Assembly (NCBI GenBank): GCA_001464055.1
Contig: LNET01000045.1
Coordinates: 1-57,877, forward strand
Reading direction: 5' to 3'
Length of the DNA stretch: 57,877 nt
Origin: Burkholderiales bacterium Ga0077543
Lineage (GTDB): Bacteria > Pseudomonadota > Gammaproteobacteria > Burkholderiales > Burkholderiaceae_C
The notes below the pieces were generated by a model, which was not told the origin of the DNA, searched no databases, and saw only the letters and a list, made by a program, of their open reading frames with translations. Positions 1-6,362 of the stretch are shown one piece after another; the first letter of the stretch is position 1, and every line of letters begins with the position of its first letter. Position numbers and translations under genes: made by a program.

Positions 1-92
1 CGATCCGGCCTGCACCTCGGACTACGCGCAAGAAGCTGTGGTCGCCGGATTGCCATGAAGGCAGCTTTCTACTCTAAGCGAACAGTATTGGG

Positions 93-2228
93 TCAGGGGG
101 TGACTGCGTCGAAGCGGATAAAGCGGTACTGCGGCGCTGGCTGGCCCGGAATGGGTGGCCCCACCAGGTCGACGCCGGTCAGGTCCTGCTTCAGGAACTG
201 GCTGGCACCCTGCCAGGAATAGATGGCATTCAGCCCCAGCTTGGCATAGCCAGCCCTCACCACCGCATAGGCGCCAGCCACGTGAGGTGCAGCCAAGGAT
301 GTGCCGAAGTCGGCCCGATAGCTGTTGGTCGGATTGACTGTTGCTGACGTGACTTGTGTGTCTGCCAGGCCGCCGCCGCCAGGTGCCAGAAAGAAGAAGT
401 CCCCTGCAAAACTCGGAGTGGACTCGATGTGCAGCAGGTTGGCACCCAAGAAGATCGAGAGATCTGCTGGGTTGGTCGGATTCAGGACACTGCCCACCTT
501 GACGACACCTGGAAGGCAGGCAGGCCACTCAACTGCGTTTTGCTGAGCGTTGTTTCCTGCCGCCGCGACGACTGGAACACCTCGATTCTTCAGCACGTTG
601 ATCACACTGGCGAATTGCGCATTCAGCACCGCCACCGGGTCAAACGGCAACTGAAACGGCGCCCCACCCGACCCGCAGCTTGTTGCGTAGTAGGTCCCGG
701 GCGAACCGATGCTCATGTTGACAACGATGAAGTTGTCGGCCGGCGAAGGGCCGGTCTGGCTCAGCACCGTGTTCAATGCACTGAACAAGTCGCTGGCATA
801 CAAGCCGGGCCCGCCACCAATGCTCAGGTTCCACGAAAACACCTGAAACGGCACGATCTTCGCTGCCGGCGCCACGCCTGACAGGATCCTGCCGTTGTGC
901 GGGCTGCTCTTGCCCGCGGCCGCGCTGGCAACCTGGCTGCCGTGGTCGCAGAACGAGGTTGACGCCGTTCTGGCGGTGCAATAGGCCGAAGTCAATGGCG
1001 GCGGGGTCGCGCTGCCTGGAACGAACGGCGTGTCCCAACTGCCTGGTGTGTTCGCCACGGCGCCCGGGCAGATGCTGACAAGAGACCCCGTCACCGGAAA
1101 ACTGCCGAAGCACGACGAAAAGCTGTCCAAGATCTGGCCAGACAACATCGGGTGGGTATGGAGTGTGCCGGTGTCCATCACCACGATGTACACCGGCAGG
1201 GCGGGGCTGGACGGGTCGTTCAGCACCGAAGGATAGGCGCCGCGGAAGCCGGCGTTGGGGTAGGCCGGCGCGTCGTGGTTCCACACGAGCGGCATGCGCA
1301 TGCGAGCCGTGCTCTTGTCCAGCGCTGGCTCGCCCATCAGTCGGTCGGCCACCACAGCGGTCAGACGCGGGTCGCGCGCAGTCTGTAGTTCCCGCGCCTT
1401 GGCCAAGCTCAAGCAGGCCTGGATCACGCCGATTTCAGGCATCAGCTGCCAGGCGTCGGCTGTCTGATAGGACCGCGCCAGGTCGTGCATGGCTGTACGC
1501 ATGGCGTCGCTCTGACGCTTGAATTCAACGCCGTTCATCTGCGCGTGCGGCAGCGGGTTGTTCATCAGCAGCAGCACGTCGACCGACCCATAGGCCTGTG
1601 CGGAAGTGATGGCTGCAGGGTCGAAGTGTGGGCCGGGCACCGGCTCCGCGTGGCGCAGGGCCAGGCTCGCGACGTCTGGATGGCTGGCCAGACGGCGCAG
1701 CGCCGCGCGGCCGATGCGAAGAGGCATCGCGATCGACTGCAGCTTGCCGGACTGGGCGACAGCGTCCAGTTCGGCCTGCGCAGCGGGCAACTGCGCTGCT
1801 TCATCCGGGCGCAGCGCAGCCAGAATGGCCCGGCCGCGGCGCGCATGTTCCCGTGCTGCCGCAGCCCCACCCCGCACGACCGCCTCGCCCTGCGCTGAAA
1901 TCGTGAAGCTGGCCAAGTCGTTGCGAACAAACACCGACGCGTCAACCCAATCGGTCTCGCGCAGCGCGGTTTCCAGCGCCACAAAGGGCCGCTGCAGGCG
2001 CATGCTGCGTATGCCGGCAGGCAGGTCGGCGCTGAAGCTCAGCGCGTGCTCGGTTTGGCGCAGGCGTTGCAGGGCCAAGGGGCTGGCATAGAACCCCACC
2101 TGCCCGAGTTGGTTGTCCCAGCGCCCCTCGGGCCAGGCCTCGCCTGCCAGTTCGGCAAACAACGCGCGCGTGTTCACGCGCGGCTTCGAAGCGGGCAGGG
2201 CGCCGGCCGCTGGTGTCCAGCATGGCAT
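93..2228 (-). CDS. S8 family subtilisin-like serine peptidase (main frame)
   Basis: This frame encodes about 711 residues of a secreted subtilase. All catalytic-triad regions are visible: the Asp block (VVMDTGTLHTHP), the His block (CDHGSQVASA) and the Ser block (GTSLAAPHVAG) near the C-terminus. An oxyanion-hole Asn lies in AAAGNNAQ. A propeptide-like region of roughly 250 residues precedes the Asp block. The ATG at 2228 is not a natural start, because no signal peptide follows it. The expected signal sequence lies just upstream in a different frame (next entry), so the gene appears frameshifted near 2163-2170. The family assignment is firm. The substrate is unknown, and whether the protein is made depends on whether the frameshift is real. 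Confidence 0.85.
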   Translation of the reverse strand: MPCWTPAAGALPASKPRVNTRALFAELAGEAWPEGRWDNQLGQVGFYASPLALQRLRQTEHALSFSADLPAGIRSMRLQRPFVALETALRETDWVDASVFVRNDLASFTISAQGEAVVRGGAAAAREHARRGRAILAALRPDEAAQLPAAQAELDAVAQSGKLQSIAMPLRIGRAALRRLASHPDVASLALRHAEPVPGPHFDPAAITSAQAYGSVDVLLLMNNPLPHAQMNGVEFKRQSDAMRTAMHDLARSYQTADAWQLMPEIGVIQACLSLAKARELQTARDPRLTAVVADRLMGEPALDKSTARMRMPLVWNHDAPAYPNAGFRGAYPSVLNDPSSPALPVYIVVMDTGTLHTHPMLSGQILDSFSSCFGSFPVTGSLVSICPGAVANTPGSWDTPFVPGSATPPPLTSAYCTARTASTSFCDHGSQVASAAAGKSSPHNGRILSGVAPAAKIVPFQVFSWNLSIGGGPGLYASDLFSALNTVLSQTGPSPADNFIVVNMSIGSPGTYYATSCGSGGAPFQLPFDPVAVLNAQFASVINVLKNRGVPVVAAAGNNAQQNAVEWPACLPGVVKVGSVLNPTNPADLSIFLGANLLHIESTPSFAGDFFFLAPGGGGLADTQVTSATVNPTNSYRADFGTSLAAPHVAGAYAVVRAGYAKLGLNAIYSWQGASQFLKQDLTGVDLVGPPIPGQPAPQYRFIRFDAVTP

Positions 2229-2451
2229 CGCCCAGCGACAAGTTGGCGACGTTGACCGAGACGAAGGCGGCCCCGTGGCGCTGGGCTTCGGCGGTCAGGG
2301 CGGCAAAGGCAGGGTCTGCAATGTGCGCGGCATGAGCGGCAAAGGACAGCGCTGCAAGTGCGCCGAGGCAGCCAGCCGCTGCCTGTCGCAGTCTGATGCC
2401 GCCCCGCCGACCGCCGTGCATGCGCCAACGCACCCGTCTGATTTCCGCCAT
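2172..2451 (-). pseudogene. Displaced N-terminus and signal peptide of the S8 peptidase
   Basis: Reading the minus strand from the ATG at 2451 gives a typical export signal (GCLGALAALSFAAHAAH) followed by SVNVANLSLGDAMLD and RFEAAREHAR. The protein then needs to enter the frame of the downstream peptidase (ALFAELAGEAWPEG). A GGGAG motif lies 8 nt before this ATG, whereas the downstream frame has no credible start. The switch falls on a (CG)4 run at 2163-2170. Adding one CG dinucleotide there joins EHAR directly to ALFAELAG and would give a protein of about 786 residues. Slippage in the dinucleotide run, or a sequencing/assembly error, are the two explanations. Confidence 0.65.
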
Positions 2452-2610
2452 CGCATCAGCTCCCAACGGTTTCCACTTCCATTGGAAAGTTAGGCTGTTG
2501 CCCCCAGCCATGTCAAGCGAGGGGCAATCCAGCCAACGTTTCGACGGACATCGGCGTCTCTTTGAAGTCCAGCGTGTGAGCGGCATGAGTGCCCGCGTAC
2601 GACCCTGAAT

Positions 2611-2814
2611 ATGCCGCTGCGCGCAGCCATGGTTGCGCCGCAGACCATGGACGGTTTCCGCACCGAGCAGACGGTCTTCCACACCAAGTTCGGCGAAGGC
2701 GTGATCACGACGCTGGAAGGGCAGGGCAACGACGCCCGTGCCCAGGTGCAGTTTGGGCGCCACGGCAGCCAGTGGCTGGCGCTGGCGATCGCGAAGCTGA
2801 CGCCGGTGGATTGA
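2611..2814 (+). CDS. Small protein resembling the UvrD/PcrA C-terminal domain
   Basis: The 67-residue frame carries FHTKFGEGVITTLEG, then ARAQVQFGRHG and WLALAIAKLTPV. This matches, from memory, the Tudor-like C-terminal domain that ends UvrD/PcrA helicases and contacts RNA polymerase or partner proteins. No helicase motifs lie upstream, so it is either a stand-alone domain or the stump of a lost helicase gene. Starts at 2611, 2629 and 2647 are all possible and none has a clear ribosome binding site. The domain similarity is moderately firm. That it is expressed is uncertain. Confidence 0.5.
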   Translation: MPLRAAMVAPQTMDGFRTEQTVFHTKFGEGVITTLEGQGNDARAQVQFGRHGSQWLALAIAKLTPVD

Positions 2815-2902
2815 GGCGCTGCCGCCGGGCAGGCGGGTGAACATCGCCGACCCTGTCGAGGTATTACCATGGCGTCTCCAGGTAACACTCCAGGAGCGCT
2901 CC

Positions 2903-3160
2903 ATGGCGACCACGCTGACCAGCAAGGGACAAGTCACGATCCCGAAGCACATTCGCGACGCCCTGCGCCTTTCGCCAGGCGCAGCCGTGGAGTTCCGCGT
3001 GAACGCAGCCGGCGAACTGGTGATCCAGCCCGAGAAGCCTGCAGGGCCTGCTGAAAGCGCGCCTGCCGCAACCCGGGACCGGTTTGACGCCGTGCGCGGT
3101 CGGGCCGACGTGCCCTGGCGCACCGATGCCCTGATGGCGCTGCTGCGCGCAGGCGATTGA
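2903..3160 (+). CDS. AbrB/MazE-type antitoxin (VapB-like)
   Basis: An 85-residue protein beginning TLTSKGQVTIPKHIRDAL, the diagnostic swapped-hairpin AbrB/MazE/SpoVT DNA-binding motif. It is followed by a Pro/Ala-rich linker and a C-terminal tail likely to wrap the toxin. AGGAG at 2892-2896 lies 6 nt before the ATG, which fixes the start here rather than at the upstream in-frame codon. Its stop overlaps the start of the PIN-domain gene (TGATG at 3158-3162), the usual arrangement for a co-translated toxin-antitoxin pair. It probably autoregulates the operon together with the toxin. Confidence 0.88.
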   Translation: MATTLTSKGQVTIPKHIRDALRLSPGAAVEFRVNAAGELVIQPEKPAGPAESAPAATRDRFDAVRGRADVPWRTDALMALLRAGD

Positions 3161-3558
3161 TGGTGCTGGTCGACACGAACGTCCTGGTGGACGTGTTGCA
3201 GAACGACCCGGCATGGGCCGACTGGTCGATTGCTCAGCTGCGCGCGCAGGCGCAATTGCATGTCCTGGCCATCAACCCGGTGGTTTATGCCGAGATGTCG
3301 CTGTCGTTCTCGACCCTGGAAGCCCTCGACGACTCGGTGCTGACCATGGCGCTGGAACTGCGGGAGATCCCCCGGCCAGCGCTTTTCCTGGCGGCCAAGG
3401 CCTTTGCGCAGTACCGCCGCAGCGGCGGCGGCAAGGGGCAGGTGCTCCCTGATTTCTTCGTCGGCGCTCACGCTGCCGTCGAAGGCTGGCCTTTGCTGAC
3501 CCGGGACGCCCGCCGGTTCAGAAGCTACTTCCCGACGCTCGACCTCATCGCCCCATGA
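3160..3558 (+). CDS. PIN-domain toxin (VapC-like ribonuclease)
   Basis: A protein of about 132 residues starting MVLVDTNVLVDVL, with the first PIN acidic residue in DTN. Further conserved acids follow in VVYAEM, LPDFFVGAHA and LLTRDARRF, the four-acid Mg-dependent nuclease pocket of VapC-type toxins. Length is normal for the family and no key residue appears lost, so the pair with the upstream antitoxin looks intact. The start ATG overlaps the antitoxin stop by one base. VapC toxins usually cleave tRNA or rRNA; the target here cannot be read from sequence. Confidence 0.87.
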   Translation: MVLVDTNVLVDVLQNDPAWADWSIAQLRAQAQLHVLAINPVVYAEMSLSFSTLEALDDSVLTMALELREIPRPALFLAAKAFAQYRRSGGGKGQVLPDFFVGAHAAVEGWPLLTRDARRFRSYFPTLDLIAP

Positions 3559-3559
3559 G

Positions 3560-3796
3560 TCAGCGCCCGACCTCGTCCCGTCTCAGCGTCACCCTCCTGC
3601 ACCGGTTCGATCGCTGAATCGTGTCGCGCGCAATCGGCGCTGCCCGGGCTTCGATGCGTACGTGGGCGTCGTAGTTGGCCAGCGCCACCGTAGCCAATTC
3701 GTCCATCGGCTTGTTGACGCTGATGGAGTTTGACTTCGCCAGCGCTTTCAGTCGCTCGTGCTTGTCGTCGGGCAGGCGGATCGTCAAGGTGGACAT
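3560..3796 (-). pseudogene. Decaying ribbon-helix-helix (HicB-like) antitoxin
   Basis: From the ATG at 3796 the frame begins STLTIRLPDDKHERLKALAK, a classic ribbon-helix-helix N-terminus, and continues through SVNK and DELATVALANYDAHVR. These antitoxins are usually paired with PIN or HicA toxins. Two things look degenerate: a proline inside the second helix (NKPMDEL, where relatives have Leu), and a C-terminus that loses family character after RIEARAA and runs into an Arg-rich tail. The start overlaps the end of a PIN-toxin fragment on the same strand. It is called a likely remnant; an intact diverged antitoxin is possible. Confidence 0.55.
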
Positions 3797-3960
3797 GGAA
3801 AAGCCTCCAGGCATTGCTCGGGTGTCTGCACCCGCAGTGACGGAAACCTCAGTTCGCCATGGGCCACGTCGCGCAAGTTGCGCGTGACGATGTGCCGGGC
3901 CCGATGGTGGCCGCCAGCGGGGCCGATGTGGACGGCGAGGCTCCTCAGACCCCTCGGCCG
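3784..3960 (-). pseudogene. C-terminal remnant of a PIN-type toxin
   Basis: In a minus-strand frame ending at 3784 one reads HIVTRNLRDVAHGELRFPSL followed by RVQTPEQCLEAF. This is the usual ending of PIN toxins (LVTxNxRDF ... F..L.V.TPxxFL). An in-frame stop immediately precedes position 3960 and no start or catalytic N-terminus exists, so only the last 50 or so residues remain. The fragment overlaps the start of the RHH antitoxin by 13 nt, which looks like a preserved toxin-antitoxin junction. Recognition is from family memory, not alignment. Confidence 0.5.
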
Positions 3961-4022
3961 TCACTCGTGGCCACCTGCTGCTGGCCGGCCGCAAGCGGTG
4001 AAGGCGAACCTGCTGACTGACA

Positions 4023-4136
4023 TCAGGCGGCCAGCGCAAGCGGCTGGATCTCCTTGGCAATGGCCTTGCCGTTCTCGATCTCGGCCACTCGCAATTCGCA
4101 GGCTGCCTGAAGGTTCAACCAGCTCCGGCCGTTCGA
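4023..4136 (-). pseudogene. C-terminal remnant of a HigA-type antitoxin
   Basis: The minus-strand frame from 4136 to the stop at 4023 reads WLNLQAACELRVAEIENGKA then IAKEIQPLALAA. This resembles the conserved tail of HigA/XRE-type antitoxins (WLNLQAAYDL.VA....I...V.P). The helix-turn-helix half is missing, because the upstream sequence is the stop and 3' end of the membrane-protein gene. It is the third broken toxin-antitoxin piece in about 600 bp. Support is motif-level only. Confidence 0.5.
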
Positions 4137-4955
4137 CTACGGCGCTTCTGCAGCGGCGCTGACCGAACTCGCCCCGCCGAAGCTGTCGTTGAAGGTGAAC
4201 AGCAGCGAGATGTAGAACACCGTCGACAGGAACAGGCCGGCCGGCACGCTGACCATGCTGGCCAGCTGGCCCATGCCCAGCAGGCCGAACACCAGGGCCG
4301 AGCCCACGCCGACACCCAGCACCAGAGCGGCCCAGGTGACCATGTAGGCGAACAAGGCGCCCTTGCTGCGCCACACCGCCAGGGCGCTGGAAAACAGCGC
4401 CTGGGCCACGCCCTGGCCACCCCAGTGCACCAGCGCCGGCGCGTGCCAGTAGGGAATGGACAGGGCCACGCCCAGACCCACGCCCAGCATTGCGGCCAGG
4501 CTGACGCCGGGTTCTGACAACAGCGCCTGCATCTCGGCCTGCGTGCCGTCGCCCTTGGCCATCAGTTCCTGCAGGCGCATCATGGCGTTGTCGCTGACCA
4601 CGTTGCACAGCAGCAGGATCAGCGCCGCGCACACGCCGTAGCCCACGCACAGGACCAGCAGGGCCTGCCGCCGCTTCGGGTCGCCCTGCAGCGGTTCGAT
4701 GAACTGGCGCGGCGACACCGGCCCGTCGAGCAGCGCCGACTGGCTGGCGATCATGAAGCCCAGCGACAGCAGCGGCAGCATCATCATCTGCAGCACCCCG
4801 CCCAGCACCGGCACCAGGCTGGCGATGACGGCGGAAAACAGGAAGGCCATGAACATCAGCGCGAAGGGCAGCGGCTTGCGCTTGAACAGGCGAAACGCCT
4901 CAGCAACCCAGCGCGGGCCGCGCGCAGGTTCGACCGACTTCAACAGCAGGGGCAT
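4137..4955 (-). CDS. BPSS1780-family integral membrane protein
   Basis: A 272-residue polytopic protein opening MPLLLKSVEPARGPRWV..AF.LF, the signature start of the Burkholderiales BPSS1780-type membrane proteins. Six or so hydrophobic segments can be seen, for example around FALMFMAFLFSAVIASLVPV, LLVLCVGYGVCAALILLL and ALVLGVGVGSALVFGLLGM. The ATG at 4955 is preferred because the upstream extension overlaps thrB in a non-hydrophobic frame. It starts 5 nt after the thrB stop and is probably co-transcribed with it. The molecular function of this family is not known. Confidence 0.78.
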   Translation of the reverse strand: MPLLLKSVEPARGPRWVAEAFRLFKRKPLPFALMFMAFLFSAVIASLVPVLGGVLQMMMLPLLSLGFMIASQSALLDGPVSPRQFIEPLQGDPKRRQALLVLCVGYGVCAALILLLCNVVSDNAMMRLQELMAKGDGTQAEMQALLSEPGVSLAAMLGVGLGVALSIPYWHAPALVHWGGQGVAQALFSSALAVWRSKGALFAYMVTWAALVLGVGVGSALVFGLLGMGQLASMVSVPAGLFLSTVFYISLLFTFNDSFGGASSVSAAAEAP

Positions 4956-4959
4956 GGGC

Positions 4960-5931
4960 TCAGACGGTCCTTGGGTGCCAGGGTTCGGCGATGCGGAAGG
5001 CCAGCACCCGTTCGAAGTGGGTCGGGTCCTTGGGCTGCAGCAGCGCCGCGTCGCGCGGCAGGTGCCAGTCCCACAGGCGGGAAATCCAGAAGCGCAGTGC
5101 GGCGGCGCGCAGCAGGGCGGGCAGAAGCCGCGCTTCGGCGGGGCTGAGCGGGCGGACGGATTCGTAGGCTGCCATGAAGGCGATGGCACGGTCGTCACAA
5201 GGGCGGCCGCTGCCGGGGTCGGCGCACCAGTCGTTCAGGCACACGGCCACGTCGAACAGCAGGGTGTCGGTGCCGGCAAAGTAGAAGTCGAAGAAGCCGC
5301 ACAGCCGGTCCGGGCCGGCGGTGTCGTCGAACATGACGTTGTCGCGGAACAGGTCGGCGTGGATGGGGCCGACGGGCAAGGCCTGGCCGGCCGGCGACGC
5401 CGCCACCTGCTGCTGGAACGCCAGTTCGTCGGCCAGCAGCCGGGCTTGGGCGGGCTGAAGGTGCGGCAGCACCACCGGCACGGTGTCGGTCCACCAGGCC
5501 AGGCCGCGCAGATGCGGCTGCTGCAGTTCGAAGCTGGCGCCAGCCAGGTGCATGCGCGCCAGCATCTCGCCCACCTGCGCGCAGTGCGGCGCATCGGGCG
5601 CCAGGCGGTGGCTGCCGGGCAGGCGCGTCACCACCGCGGCGGGCTTGCCGCCGGCGCTGTGCACCAGTTCGCCCTGGGCGCCGGGCTGCGGTGCCGGCAC
5701 CGGAATGCCGTGCGCGGCCAGGTGCTGCATCAGCTTCAGGTAGTAGGGCAGCTGCTCGCGCGGCAGGCGTTCGAACAGGGTCAGCACCCACTGCCCGCGC
5801 ACCGTGGTCGCGAAGTAGTTGGTGTTCTCGATGCCCGAGCGGATGCCCTGCAGGTCGGTCAGTTCGCCCAGGCCCAGGCGCTGCAGCAGGGCGTCGGCTT
5901 CGGCGAACGCGACTTCGGTGTAGACCGCCAT
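4960..5931 (-). CDS. thrB: Homoserine kinase
   Basis: A 323-residue kinase starting MAVYTEVAF..A..LL, the form of homoserine kinase that belongs to the aminoglycoside-phosphotransferase (choline kinase) fold rather than the GHMP fold. It phosphorylates L-homoserine with ATP in threonine synthesis. Visible motifs are the nucleotide-binding GIENTNYF near residue 34, the catalytic loop HADLFRDNVMFD and the metal-binding GFFDFYFAGTD. Length matches the family. It follows the DUF2782 gene at 5936 and precedes the BPSS1780 gene, forming a compact minus-strand unit divergent from polA. Confidence 0.93.
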   Translation of the reverse strand: MAVYTEVAFAEADALLQRLGLGELTDLQGIRSGIENTNYFATTVRGQWVLTLFERLPREQLPYYLKLMQHLAAHGIPVPAPQPGAQGELVHSAGGKPAAVVTRLPGSHRLAPDAPHCAQVGEMLARMHLAGASFELQQPHLRGLAWWTDTVPVVLPHLQPAQARLLADELAFQQQVAASPAGQALPVGPIHADLFRDNVMFDDTAGPDRLCGFFDFYFAGTDTLLFDVAVCLNDWCADPGSGRPCDDRAIAFMAAYESVRPLSPAEARLLPALLRAAALRFWISRLWDWHLPRDAALLQPKDPTHFERVLAFRIAEPWHPRTV

Positions 5932-5935
5932 CGCG

Positions 5936-6298
5936 CTAGAAACGGAACACCGACCAGGCGCGCTGGCCGGCGGCGTCGCTCTTCTGCGAGGGGTCGCGGC
6001 CGCCCGGGCCGACGATGATCTCGTAGTCCTGGCCGGTGATCTTGCTGCGCACGGTGACACGCTGAACCTGGCCGCGGATGCGGGTTTCCTCGATGCGTAC
6101 GCGGTCGTCTTCGTGCACGCGGGTGCTGGATGCAGGTTCGGTACGGGCCGCGGCCGACGCCGCCGGACCGGCCGACTGAGGCGCCACGGCGGCTGCGCCG
6201 GGGGCGGTCGCCGGCGCCGACACATCCGCTGGCTGCGCAGCCGCAGCGGCTGCGGCTGTCGCCAGGGCGAACGTGAGCGGAGGCAAGAGCGATTTCAT
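5936..6298 (-). CDS. DUF2782 family periplasmic protein
   Basis: About 120 residues: a signal peptide (MKSLLPPLTFALATAAAAAA), an Ala/Pro-rich linker, then a short conserved domain (DDRVRIEETRIRGQVQRVTV ... ITGQDYEIIVGPG ... AWSVFRF). This is the DUF2782 pattern seen beside polA and thrB in Burkholderiales. An alternative in-frame ATG at 6307 adds three residues. The stop lies 4 nt before the thrB start, so translation is probably coupled. Biochemical role unknown; secretion is inferred from the signal peptide. Confidence 0.75.
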   Translation of the reverse strand: MKSLLPPLTFALATAAAAAAAQPADVSAPATAPGAAAVAPQSAGPAASAAARTEPASSTRVHEDDRVRIEETRIRGQVQRVTVRSKITGQDYEIIVGPGGRDPSQKSDAAGQRAWSVFRF

Positions 6299-6362
6299 GC
6301 CATTCATTCTACGCAGCCCCCCGCTCCGAAGCCCTGACACGCGCCGGGCCACAATGCCCGGC

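Noticed and set aside
3738..3755. CAGCGCTTTCAG considered as a sixth LacI operator
   Set aside because: Only one half-site matches and it lies within the RHH coding remnant, far from the glucan locus.
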